Below the pieces are notes generated by a model that was not told the origin of the DNA, ran no database searches, and saw nothing but the letters and a program-made list of their open reading frames with translations. The translations under genes and the position numbers were made by a program. This document shows positions 1 to 7,515 of a stretch of 64,000 bases of DNA, piece after piece; the first letter of the stretch is position 1, and every line of letters starts with the position of its first letter. Source of the stretch: Saccharibacillus kuerlensis DSM 22868 (GTDB lineage Bacteria > Bacillota > Bacilli > Paenibacillales > Paenibacillaceae); the NCBI RefSeq assembly GCF_000378145.1, contig NZ_KB899281.1, positions 145,900 through 209,899 of the forward strand. Direction: 5' to 3'.

Positions 1-184
1 CGCCGAGGCCAGACTGCGCATGTCGATCGATCGCTTCGAAAGCGAGATTGACACGGCCGGTTGCATGCCAGCTGAATCGCTTTTCCTCGTCCATCCAATT
101 GAACTCGCGCCGGGCCTCTTCGTAATCGCCCAGATTCGAGTGCTGCGTTTCGACGCCAATGATTTCTACCGTGTCTTTTTCCAT
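1..184 (-). CDS. acsA: acetyl-CoA synthetase, N-terminal fragment (runs off the left edge)
   Basis: AMP-forming acetyl-CoA synthetase activates acetate to acetyl-CoA in the cytoplasm. Only the first 61 codons are in the window; the gene continues to the left. The ATG at 184 follows a GGAGG ribosome site. The visible stretch has the pattern of Bacillus AcsA N-termini: NLGDYEEARREFNWMDEEKR, then FSWHATGRVNLAFEAIDRHA, which leads into the AMP-binding domain. The head-to-head partner is acuA, the arrangement known from Bacillus subtilis, where AcuA acetylates and inhibits AcsA and AcuC reverses this. That context supports the call although the catalytic domain is not visible. Confidence 0.88.
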   Translation of the reverse strand, partial: MEKDTVEIIGVETQHSNLGDYEEARREFNWMDEEKRFSWHATGRVNLAFEAIDRHAQSGLG

Positions 185-612
185 AAGAGCCTCCAGTCGC
201 GTAAGAGAATGAGGTGCAGGATCAAGTAATAGACCTTACCATTCTTACAGATGCAGCGCTTACAAATAAACGGTAAATCTTAAAGCTTCGGCGTTAGGCT
301 GTCACGGTCTTTCTGCAGAGGGACGTTATGATCGGCTGGCCGGGAAGCAAAACGTCGAATTTTCTGTAGTATAACATAATCGTAGAGATTGTCGATTTTT
401 CAATAGGGAAAAGTGCAGTCTGGAGGACCGTTCCTTCGGTTCAAACGTTTATTTTATCGTTCAGCTGCAGTTCATCAGCAGGTTGACGATGGTGTTCGGC
501 AGACAAAGCGGCTATGATAAATACAAGAACACAGCATCGTCTGCCATAAGCTCAACTTTTTTCGGCGGTGGCCTGCTTGGAAGGGATACCGTTCAGAGCG
601 AAAGGAGGCCGT
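185..612. promoter_or_regulatory. acsA/acuA divergent control region with a cre-like site
   Basis: This 428-bp space separates the divergent acsA and acuA genes and must hold both promoters. The minus-strand 14-mer TGTAAGCGCTGCAT at 251-264 matches 12 of 14 positions of the catabolite-responsive element consensus TGWAARCGYTWNCW. CcpA control of acsA and acuABC is established in B. subtilis, so a CcpA site is plausible here but not shown. An AT-rich TATAAC-type -10 candidate for acuA lies near 371. No other gene is visible in the stretch. Confidence 0.4.
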
Positions 613-1245
613 ATGGAACATATTAAGATCAATTATGAAGAGACATTTGGCGAAGGAGGAAATAAGTTGGTCATTCAGGGGCCGATCCCTTCGGAACGCC
701 TGCAAAAAATGAGTCTGCATCCGCAGCTCGACGCGTTCCGCCGCCCGAAAGAGCAGCATGAAGCGCTGGTTGAGATCGCGGAACTGCCGGAAGGACGCAT
801 TATAGCGGCTGTTGAAGATAAAACAATCGTCGGTTACGTCACGTTTCATTATGCAGATGAGTACGAGCGCTGGTCGGAAGGGAAAATGGACGATCTGATC
901 GAACTTGGCGCCATTGAAGTTGCAAACGATTACAGAGGATTGGGATTGAGCAAAAAACTGCTGGAAATCGCTTTTCGTGGCGGTCAACTGGATAATGTTA
1001 TCGTCTTTACAACGGAATATTACTGGCATTGGGATCTCGAAAGCACAGGATTGAGCGTCTGGGATTATCGTAAAATGATGGAGGATCTGATGAAAAACGT
1101 CGACATGGTCTGGTTTGCGACGGATGATCCGGAAATCTGCAGCCATCCGGCCAACTGCCTCATGGTACGTGTCGGAAAAAAGGTGCCTCAAGAATCCGTC
1201 GAAGCGTTCGATCGGCTCCGGTTCAGACAGCGCTTTATGTACTAA
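613..1245 (+). CDS. acuA: protein acetyltransferase AcuA (GNAT)
   Basis: GNAT-family N-acetyltransferase of 210 residues, the length of B. subtilis AcuA, which acetylates a lysine of acetyl-CoA synthetase and switches it off. The acetyl-CoA-binding motif A is visible as RGLGLSKKL at residues 108-116. The ATG at 613 is chosen because AAAGGAGG ends a few bases upstream; a longer in-frame reading from 568 has no ribosome site. It is followed by acuC after about 75 bp and is divergent from acsA. In Bacillus the operon is acuABC; no acuB gene is present between the two here. Confidence 0.92.
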   Translation: MEHIKINYEETFGEGGNKLVIQGPIPSERLQKMSLHPQLDAFRRPKEQHEALVEIAELPEGRIIAAVEDKTIVGYVTFHYADEYERWSEGKMDDLIELGAIEVANDYRGLGLSKKLLEIAFRGGQLDNVIVFTTEYYWHWDLESTGLSVWDYRKMMEDLMKNVDMVWFATDDPEICSHPANCLMVRVGKKVPQESVEAFDRLRFRQRFMY

Positions 1246-1319
1246 AAAATCGGGTGACAAACGTTTGAAATGTACTGAAAGCGGAAGAGGTTGGAGAGTC
1301 GGAAGGAGGGAAACGCAGC

Positions 1320-2498
1320 ATGCGGGATGCCGTTTATTTGTTTCATCCAAACAGTTTGAATTACGTGTTCGGTCAGGATCATCCATTTGATCAGCGCCGA
1401 ATTACCTTAACCCGGGATTTGCTGCGGACGGCAGGCGCTTTTCCGACGGACGGAGAAATTGTGCCGGCCGATCGCTTGGATGAAGCGCTGCTGCACGCTG
1501 TGCACATACCGGAGTACGTAGAGCGGGTCAAAGCGCTCAGCGAACCGGTTCCCGACAACGGAATTGTGGACGAAGCGCAGAAATACGGTTTGAATTCGGA
1601 AGACACGCCGTTTTTTCCCGGTATGCATCGCAGCGCGGAAATTATTGCGGCCGCGTCGGTCGCGGCGGCGAAGATGGTGATGGATGGCGATGCCCGCCAT
1701 GCGGTCAATCTGGCTGGTGGACTGCATCATGCCATGCCGCAGCGCGGTTCAGGCTTCTGCGTGTACAATGATGCGTCGATTGCCATTTCTTTTATCCGAA
1801 AAGAATACGGGGCAAAAGTGCTGTACGTTGATACGGATGTGCATCATGGAGACGGTGTGGAAATGTCATTCTACAGCGATCCGGGTGTCTATACGTATTC
1901 AATTCACGAGACAGGGAAATATTTGTTTCCAGGCACAGGTCTGGTGGAACAGCGTGGAGAAGGCGAAGGGTTCGGATGTACGGTCAATTTGCCGATGGAA
2001 CCGTATACGGAAGACGATTCGTGGCTGGAATGTTTCGGCAGCGTGCTGGATGATGTCCTGCGCAAAGCGCAGCCCGATATCATCATCAGCCAGCACGGCT
2101 GCGATGCTCATGCATTGGATCCATTGGCTCATATCCACTGCTCCATGAAAATTTACCGTGAGATGCCCAAAATGCTGCATAAGGCTGCGCACGCTTACTG
2201 CGGCGGCAGATGGGTAGCGCTTGGCGGAGGCGGTTATGATATATGGCGCGTTGTGCCGAGAGCCTGGTCGCTGCTGTGGATGGAGATGAGCGAGCATCCG
2301 CTGCTGAAGGAACTCGACAGCAGCCCGAATCTTCGGCTGCCGCAGGAATGGTTGGAGCGCTGGAATCCGCAAAGTCCCGAGCCGCTGCCTGAGACTTGGC
2401 TTGACGATACTTCTTTGTGGGCTCCGATGCCGAGAAGAGCGGAGATCGAGATGAAAAATCGCCAAGCCGCCGAACTTGCGGCGATGTATTTGCGATGA
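1320..2498 (+). CDS. acuC: AcuC, histone-deacetylase-like protein lysine deacetylase
   Basis: Zinc-dependent deacetylase of the histone deacetylase fold, 392 residues, close to B. subtilis AcuC. It removes acetyl groups from acetyl-CoA synthetase and so reactivates it. Visible active-site signatures are GGLHHAMP (residues 133-140, catalytic His pair), DTDVHHGDG (171-179, zinc-binding Asp and His) and SQHGCDAHALDP (about 258-269, second zinc Asp). A near-C-terminal GGGGYD loop with the active-site Tyr is also present. The start is the ATG at 1320, after AAGGAGGG. It forms an operon with acuA. Confidence 0.93.
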   Translation: MRDAVYLFHPNSLNYVFGQDHPFDQRRITLTRDLLRTAGAFPTDGEIVPADRLDEALLHAVHIPEYVERVKALSEPVPDNGIVDEAQKYGLNSEDTPFFPGMHRSAEIIAAASVAAAKMVMDGDARHAVNLAGGLHHAMPQRGSGFCVYNDASIAISFIRKEYGAKVLYVDTDVHHGDGVEMSFYSDPGVYTYSIHETGKYLFPGTGLVEQRGEGEGFGCTVNLPMEPYTEDDSWLECFGSVLDDVLRKAQPDIIISQHGCDAHALDPLAHIHCSMKIYREMPKMLHKAAHAYCGGRWVALGGGGYDIWRVVPRAWSLLWMEMSEHPLLKELDSSPNLRLPQEWLERWNPQSPEPLPETWLDDTSLWAPMPRRAEIEMKNRQAAELAAMYLR

Positions 2499-2534
2499 GC
2501 AAAGGCAGGTAGAGATTAAGCAAGGAAGAAAGCG

Positions 2535-2561
2535 AGTAAGTAAGTAAGTAAGTAAGTAAGT
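2535..2561. repeat. AGTA tetranucleotide microsatellite
   Basis: Six full copies of AGTA plus AGT run without interruption, starting 37 bp after the acuC stop codon. The copy number could vary by slippage. Being outside any gene, it would not change a protein. Confidence 0.95.
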
Positions 2562-2606
2562 CGGCGTCTCGGACTACTTTCTTATAGTAAACTTTAAAAT
2601 AAATCA

Positions 2607-2646
2607 AACCCTCGACTCCTTATATCGGAGATCGAGGGTTTTTATT
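2607..2646 (+). terminator. rho-independent terminator after acuAC
   Basis: The arms AACCCTCGA (2607-2615) and TCGAGGGTT (2632-2640) pair, with CTCC/GGAG continuing inside. A T-rich tail follows. The stem could also serve on the minus strand, but the only minus gene nearby points away from it. Confidence 0.85.
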
Positions 2647-2776
2647 TTTGAAATCTTACTTTTAAAATTTTGCTTTTCGAATCAATATTTCTACGGCTGG
2701 TTGCTGAGGGGAGCTCGCTATTCAGGTACTCCTACTGCGGCTTATGTTTCTAGTAGCTTATGCAGCGTCTATTCAC

Positions 2777-3865
2777 TCAACTGAACCGCGAGTACAGCTG
2801 CCAGACCAACTCCCGGCGGCTTTTCGTACCGGTCTTGCGAAAGGCCGACTTCAAATGATCCTGCAGCGTATACTCCGACATGTGCAGCGAGAGCGCGGCT
2901 TCCTTGCCGGATAAGCCTTGGACAATCCTGTCCACCACTTCACGCTCCCGTTCGGTCAAGCCGAAATTCTCGGCGAGCACTGGCAGAATGTCCGCAGGTC
3001 GTGCACGCTCGACCGTGACGGCGAGCTGAATCTCGCCGTCGGTGCTCTTCATCCGGCTGGCGCGGATGCCAATGTAATAGCCGCCGGGCGCGGGGACGCA
3101 GACCCGCGCGGCATATTCGGCGGAGGAGCCGTCCTGCGGAGACGGCGACAGGGCGCGGGCGCAGACCGCGCGGACCGGACGGGGCATGATGTCCGGTCCA
3201 ATACGCTCGGCGCCGCGCAGCGCGGCGAGCCAGCCTTCGGCCGCAGCATTGGCGGCCAGCAGCTGCAGGCGCTCCGACAGCACGAAGACGCCGGCCTCGT
3301 GGGGCAGCGGAAGCGGCTGCCCGGCCTCGTTCTCCGCCTCATCTGCGGAGAACGAGGCCTGCCGCAGATAAGCGGCCATCTGCGGCAGCAGCGCCGCGAC
3401 CAGGCGCACGTCGTCCTCCGTGAACGGAGGACGTTTGCTCCGGCGCAGCAGCGTCAGATGGCCGCAGCGCCGACCGCGCGCCGTCAGTACGGCGCGCAGC
3501 TCGTCGCCGAAGCCGGCCGGCGACAAAATATCCCGGAAGCGCGCACTGCGTTCCGGCTGCCTGTTCGAAGCCAAGTGCAGAGCGGCAGCCGGAACTTCCG
3601 CAGCTGCAAGCTGATCATAGCGATTAAAGTCTTCGCCGCGATATTCGTACTCGAAGAGGCGCGGATGAATCGCTTCGACGGCATCGTCGGTTACCGATCC
3701 GGTGCTGAGCCCGGTATTTCCGTCCACACCGGTAAAGCAGGCGCCGTCAAACGGCATCACTTCGGACAGTATGGACAAGCAGGCACTGCGGTAGGCACGC
3801 GGAGACGGAAGCTTGTCCGCCAATCGATGCAGCCTGCCTGATAAGCGGATGATTGTCTGATCCAT
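2777..3865 (-). CDS. LuxR-family transcriptional regulator with N-terminal sensory region
   Basis: This 362-residue protein ends in a LuxR/GerE helix-turn-helix. FGLTEREREVVDRIVQGLSG starts near residue 303 and is followed by KEAALSLHMSEYTLQDHLKS. The N-terminal 290 residues have the look of a GAF-like sensor but no motif I can name. The ATG at 3865 follows GAGGAGGAAAG. It is divergent from the aldehyde dehydrogenase gene at 4202, so it may control that gene; this is inference. The middle of the gene (about 3050-3560) is clearly more GC-rich than its surroundings and low in sequence complexity (many Ala and Arg codons). Confidence 0.8.
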   Translation of the reverse strand: MDQTIIRLSGRLHRLADKLPSPRAYRSACLSILSEVMPFDGACFTGVDGNTGLSTGSVTDDAVEAIHPRLFEYEYRGEDFNRYDQLAAAEVPAAALHLASNRQPERSARFRDILSPAGFGDELRAVLTARGRRCGHLTLLRRSKRPPFTEDDVRLVAALLPQMAAYLRQASFSADEAENEAGQPLPLPHEAGVFVLSERLQLLAANAAAEGWLAALRGAERIGPDIMPRPVRAVCARALSPSPQDGSSAEYAARVCVPAPGGYYIGIRASRMKSTDGEIQLAVTVERARPADILPVLAENFGLTEREREVVDRIVQGLSGKEAALSLHMSEYTLQDHLKSAFRKTGTKSRRELVWQLYSRFS

Positions 3866-4201
3866 ATCTTTCCTCCTCGCTTTCCCCAGATTTCTGGGAT
3901 AGGCACATTGTTTCTTTTGAAATAATGGACACAGATTCCGAGTCTGCTGTATTCATTATCCATTATTAGTGCTGTTCTTTTCAATACTTCGTGAAATGGG
4001 ATACGCTGCAGGAGCAGACAATGAGTTGTAATCTTTCGGAATCCGCCTTCCTTGGGAGGTTTGTAAGTCCAATTGATTCGGGCTGGCATTGGTGCGCATG
4101 CGAAGGGCCAACCTGTTATTGTATACTAAAATGATAGAGGTTTGGCTCACAACAGTCGAACCCGTTCTGTTCCCAATACCGAAACAAAGGAAGTGTGACG
4201 C
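3866..4201. promoter_or_regulatory. divergent spacer between LuxR-type regulator and gabD
   Basis: This 336-bp space contains no convincing gene. A TATACT -10 candidate for the plus-strand gene lies at 4122-4127, without a good -35 element. That would fit an activator-dependent promoter, but this is inference. The half nearest the regulator is AT-rich. Confidence 0.3.
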
Positions 4202-5632
4202 ATGGAGATGCACGGAAAACTGCTGATCGGCGGCTCATGGAAAGAGACGTCCGACTATATAGAAGTTAAAAATCCAGCGAACGGCAAGGTAATCGGCCGA
4301 ACGGCCCAAGCGAGCGAAGCCGACGCTCAAGCTGCAGTGGACGCAGCTTACTCGGCATTCCCGTCCTGGTCGACGCTGCCGGCCGCCGAACGCGGACGCC
4401 TTCTGCTCAATTGGCACGCGCTGATCATTAAGCACCGCGATGAGCTCGCACGTATTATGACGCTGGAGCAGGGCAAGCCGCTGAAGGAAGCGGCAGGCGA
4501 GATTGACTATGCGAACAGCTTCATCCAATGGTACGCCGAGGAAGGTAAGCGGGTATACGGCGAGACAATTCCCGCTTCTTCTCCGAACAAACGAATTTGG
4601 GTAACGAAGCAGCCGATTGGTGTTGCCGCGATGATTACACCTTGGAATTTCCCTGCTTCGATGATTACACGCAAAGCCGCACCTGCGCTTGCAGCAGGGT
4701 GCACTATCGTCGTCAAGCCGTCGGAAGAAACGCCGTTTACGGCACTTCGATTGGCAGAATTGGCAGAGGAAGCGGGGATTCCGAAAGGCGTTATCAATAT
4801 GGTTACAGGCGTACCAAGTGAGATCGGTGGTGTCTGGCAGCGCGATCCGCGCGTGCGTAAGCTGTCTTTTACCGGCTCTACCCGCGTTGGGAAAGAACTG
4901 ATGAAAGGCGCAGCCGATACGATGAAAAAACTTTCGCTTGAACTTGGTGGACATGCACCGTTTATCGTAACGGAGCATGCCGACTTGGAAAAAGCGGCGC
5001 AGGGGATGATTGTATCCAAGTTTCGCAACGGCGGACAGACGTGCGTCTGTACGAATCGCATATATGTTCATGAAAAGGCAGCGGAACGCTTTACAGAACT
5101 GGCGGCGGCCAAAGCAGCAGAGTTGAAAGTAGGAAACGGCCTGGATGACGGCACGGACATCGGCCCGCTGATCAACGCAGCGGCAGTCGACAAAGTGCTG
5201 GCACAGATTGAAGATGCCACATCCAAAGGGGCTCGGGTATTGGTCGGCGGTGGACGAGCTATGGAAGGCGGAGCCGGTCACTTCGTACAGCCGACGCTGA
5301 TTGCAGATGCTGCCGACGATATGCTGTGCATGAACGAAGAAACGTTCGGCCCGCTGGCTCCGATTACGACCTTCCGTACGATCAATGAAGTAATCGAACG
5401 CGCCAACCGCAGTCCGTATGGACTGGCTGCCTACGTGTTTACCGAACAGATCGGTGAAGCAATCACAATTGCCGAACGGCTTGAGTTCGGGATCATCGGA
5501 TTGAACGATCCGCTGCCTTCGACTGCACAGGCACCGTTCGGCGGCTTCAAGGAAAGCGGACTTGGACGCGAGGGCGGGCATTATGGGATCGAAGAATATC
5601 TTGAGGTCAAATATATCTCGTTGGGCCTGTAA
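4202..5632 (+). CDS. gabD: succinate-semialdehyde dehydrogenase (NADP type)
   Basis: Aldehyde dehydrogenase superfamily enzyme of 476 residues that oxidises succinate semialdehyde to succinate, the last step of GABA breakdown. Visible signatures are the cofactor loop TPWNFPASMITRKAAPALAAG, the catalytic Glu in LELGGHAP and the nucleophile in GGQTCVC. The second cysteine two residues on is typical of GabD-type enzymes. The C-terminus GFKESGLGREGGHYGIEEYL also fits GabD. ATG 4202 follows AAGGAAG; ATG 4208 is an alternative. No GABA transaminase gene is adjacent, so the physiological aldehyde could be another one. Confidence 0.85.
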   Translation: MEMHGKLLIGGSWKETSDYIEVKNPANGKVIGRTAQASEADAQAAVDAAYSAFPSWSTLPAAERGRLLLNWHALIIKHRDELARIMTLEQGKPLKEAAGEIDYANSFIQWYAEEGKRVYGETIPASSPNKRIWVTKQPIGVAAMITPWNFPASMITRKAAPALAAGCTIVVKPSEETPFTALRLAELAEEAGIPKGVINMVTGVPSEIGGVWQRDPRVRKLSFTGSTRVGKELMKGAADTMKKLSLELGGHAPFIVTEHADLEKAAQGMIVSKFRNGGQTCVCTNRIYVHEKAAERFTELAAAKAAELKVGNGLDDGTDIGPLINAAAVDKVLAQIEDATSKGARVLVGGGRAMEGGAGHFVQPTLIADAADDMLCMNEETFGPLAPITTFRTINEVIERANRSPYGLAAYVFTEQIGEAITIAERLEFGIIGLNDPLPSTAQAPFGGFKESGLGREGGHYGIEEYLEVKYISLGL

Positions 5633-5784
5633 ATAGAGCGCCTGTAAACCGGGCTCCTATAAACCGATTTTAAGAATTCCCTGCAGGAACACTACTTATA
5701 GGGCAGTGTTTGAGCGTTTGAACCGTATTTTTTTAATTAAGACGTCCCAAAAACTTGAGATAGACTCAAAAACGATTAGAGTCA

Positions 5785-5830
5785 AAAACGCCGTTCCGCA
5801 TCAGCATCCTGCTGGTGGGAACGGCGTTTT
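5785..5830. terminator. bidirectional terminator between gabD and the XRE-cupin gene
   Basis: AAAACGCCGTTCC (5785-5797) pairs perfectly with GGAACGGCGTTTT (5818-5830). The A and T runs at the two ends let it serve both converging genes. Confidence 0.88.
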
Positions 5831-5889
5831 GCATGGACTTTTGTTGAAATGAATGAAGCTTGGTAAACGAGTTGAACCCGATAAGACAA

Positions 5890-6441
5890 TCAAATCAGTT
5901 CTGATTCGCGTCGGCTGTCCGTATAGACGGCAATCAGAATAACAGCCGGTTCGTCGCCATCATTACAGACCCGGTGCGGAACACAGGCATTCCAACTAAA
6001 CGTATCGCCTTCGTGCAGCCGATAAATATCTTCCCCCTGCTGAGCGGTTACCGAGCCGCGGACAACCAGATGGACCTCTTCACCTTCGTGAGCATGAGGA
6101 GTATCGCCTGAAGAAGCGCCGGGAGCCAGCTCAACAAGGGTCATTCGCATATGGGGCGTATGACCGATATGCGAAATGCTGAGCTGTTCCGTGCCACCCG
6201 ACGTCTGACGCCGTTCATGTTTACGAACAATTTGCATCCGTTCCTCTTTTTGCAGCAGGAGGTAAGCCAGTGACACATCCAACGCCCGAGCAATCTGCTC
6301 CAATGTGGAAATGGATGGAGACGTCTTATTGTTCTCCACTTGACTCATGAATCCTTGCGATAGGCCGGTGGCCGCGCAGATTGTAGCAATCGTGATGCCT
6401 TTGCGTTTACGTATTGTACGGATGTTGGAACCCAGGTCCAT
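5890..6441 (-). CDS. XRE-family regulator with C-terminal cupin
   Basis: A 183-residue two-domain regulator. The N-terminal helix-turn-helix is at about residues 5-60 (NIRTIRKRKGITIATICAAT, then GLSQGFMSQVENNKTSPSI). A small cupin follows at about 105-175 (HAHEGEEVHLVVRG, then a GDTFSWNACVPHRVCNDGDE stretch with cupin His/Glu residues). Proteins of this layout usually sense a small metabolite with the cupin and repress nearby catabolic genes. The ATG at 6441 is preferred because AAAGGGG lies eight bases upstream; an in-frame extension to 6507 lacks a site. It converges with gabD across a shared terminator. Confidence 0.85.
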   Translation of the reverse strand: MDLGSNIRTIRKRKGITIATICAATGLSQGFMSQVENNKTSPSISTLEQIARALDVSLAYLLLQKEERMQIVRKHERRQTSGGTEQLSISHIGHTPHMRMTLVELAPGASSGDTPHAHEGEEVHLVVRGSVTAQQGEDIYRLHEGDTFSWNACVPHRVCNDGDEPAVILIAVYTDSRRESELI

Positions 6442-6576
6442 CTGTAGTACCCCTTTTTCGAATAAGAGTGGGATTTGTATTTTATTTATCCTAACAATTT
6501 TCGCCAAAATCCGCTAGTCGATGTATGACGAATTTTATAGATTAGGGCTGCAATTTGCAGTTCTTCTATAGCAAAT

Positions 6577-6603
6577 GCGCTTCCTTCATTAAGAAGGAAG
6601 CGC
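6577..6603 (-). terminator. hairpin, probable terminator for minus-strand genes ending at 6615 or 6797
   Basis: An 11-bp perfect stem, GCGCTTCCTTC (6577-6587) with GAAGGAAGCGC (6593-6603), and a five-base loop. The tail on the minus strand is only moderately T-rich, so termination is likely but not certain. Confidence 0.55.
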
Positions 6604-6614
6604 CCAAGAACGAA

Positions 6615-6746
6615 TCATAGAGAAATTGCAAGACCGATAAAAAGTAGCAGCATGTCGACAAGCAAAGTCAGGCTGCTTAGACAAATTCCAATGATGGTGT
6701 ACACGGCTCCCTGAGAGCTGCAGACCGCAATAAGTATGAAAGTCAT
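6615..6746 (-). CDS. possible 43-residue hydrophobic small protein
   Basis: The reading frame from the ATG at 6746 encodes about 43 residues dominated by two hydrophobic stretches (MTFILIAVCSSQGAVYTIIG, then ICLSSLTLLVDMLLLFIGLA). It would be a small membrane protein. In favour: it lies just after the lipoprotein gene ending at 6797 and just before a strong hairpin. Against: no recognisable ribosome site precedes the ATG. Treat it as tentative. Confidence 0.3.
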   Translation of the reverse strand: MTFILIAVCSSQGAVYTIIGICLSSLTLLVDMLLLFIGLAISL

Positions 6747-6796
6747 TGCAGCAGCCAGAATGTCGCACCGATTCGATTTGAATAAATTTGGTGTTC

Positions 6797-7195
6797 TTAA
6801 TTGCGTACTAGGCACTCGGCGGCGAACGGAAGCGGATGGCTCAGCAGAGCAGCGAATCGGTTCAGTGACAGCCTGGCAGAATCGGGATCCGTGAAGCCGA
6901 CGTTCGAGCTGCCAAAGACGCCCTGCACGCCGCACAAGTTGAATGCAAAGTCGCCGAGCATGACGGAAGAGGACTCCTCGGGTGCATCCAGCCCGTAAAC
7001 GTCTTGGAGTCTTTGGCGCTCGTTCTGTAGTGCATGATCAGACATTTCATTATTCTCGGACAAGGTCGCCGTTTTTGTGTTTGTCATGATGGTTTTTGGA
7101 TTTGTTTTCGAATCGACTTCCGGTGCGCATCCAGCCAACACGATCAGTATTAATGCAAATCGAATGAGCCGAGCAGTCGTTTTCTTTTTATTCAT
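6797..7195 (-). CDS. hypothetical lipoprotein
   Basis: A 132-residue protein with a clear lipoprotein signal peptide: basic start MNKKKTTARLIR, hydrophobic core, then lipobox VLAGC with the lipidated Cys at about residue 22. GGGAGGAATAAGG precedes the ATG at 7195. The mature part shows an N-terminal Asn/Thr/Lys linker and a compact C-terminal region with two cysteines (NLCGVQ, AECLVRN). I do not recognise the family. It would be anchored on the outer face of the membrane. Confidence 0.7.
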   Translation of the reverse strand: MNKKKTTARLIRFALILIVLAGCAPEVDSKTNPKTIMTNTKTATLSENNEMSDHALQNERQRLQDVYGLDAPEESSSVMLGDFAFNLCGVQGVFGSSNVGFTDPDSARLSLNRFAALLSHPLPFAAECLVRN

Positions 7196-7515
7196 CCTTA
7201 TTCCTCCCGTGTAACACGCATTTTGTAGTGAATAATATCATCTAATAAACGATATTTCATAAACGATATTTTGAAGGAAAAGTTATGAAGTTTACTATTT
7301 TTATGTTTTTATAATGAGAGGAAAATAGGACATTTGGAATTTTGCACAAAACACGCCAAAGAGTTACAATCAAGCATAGTGGAAGAGTTTGGAAAGTTTA
7401 TCCGGCATTAAATAGAATGTTAGGCCTAGAATCTGCTCAATAAACGTTCGGTTTGGAAACGGTTCTGTGCGGGTAGTTTTCAGATAAGTTCGGCTTACTT
7501 TAGGGAGGGAAACAA
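7196..7515. other. AT-rich intergenic region with a 14-bp direct repeat
   Basis: This 320-bp region separates the divergent lipoprotein and SMI1/HEAT genes. Two tandem copies of ATAAACGATATTT plus one base occur at 7245-7258 and 7259-7272, about 50 bp upstream of the lipoprotein start, a place where an operator could sit. No gene is seen. Confidence 0.5.
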
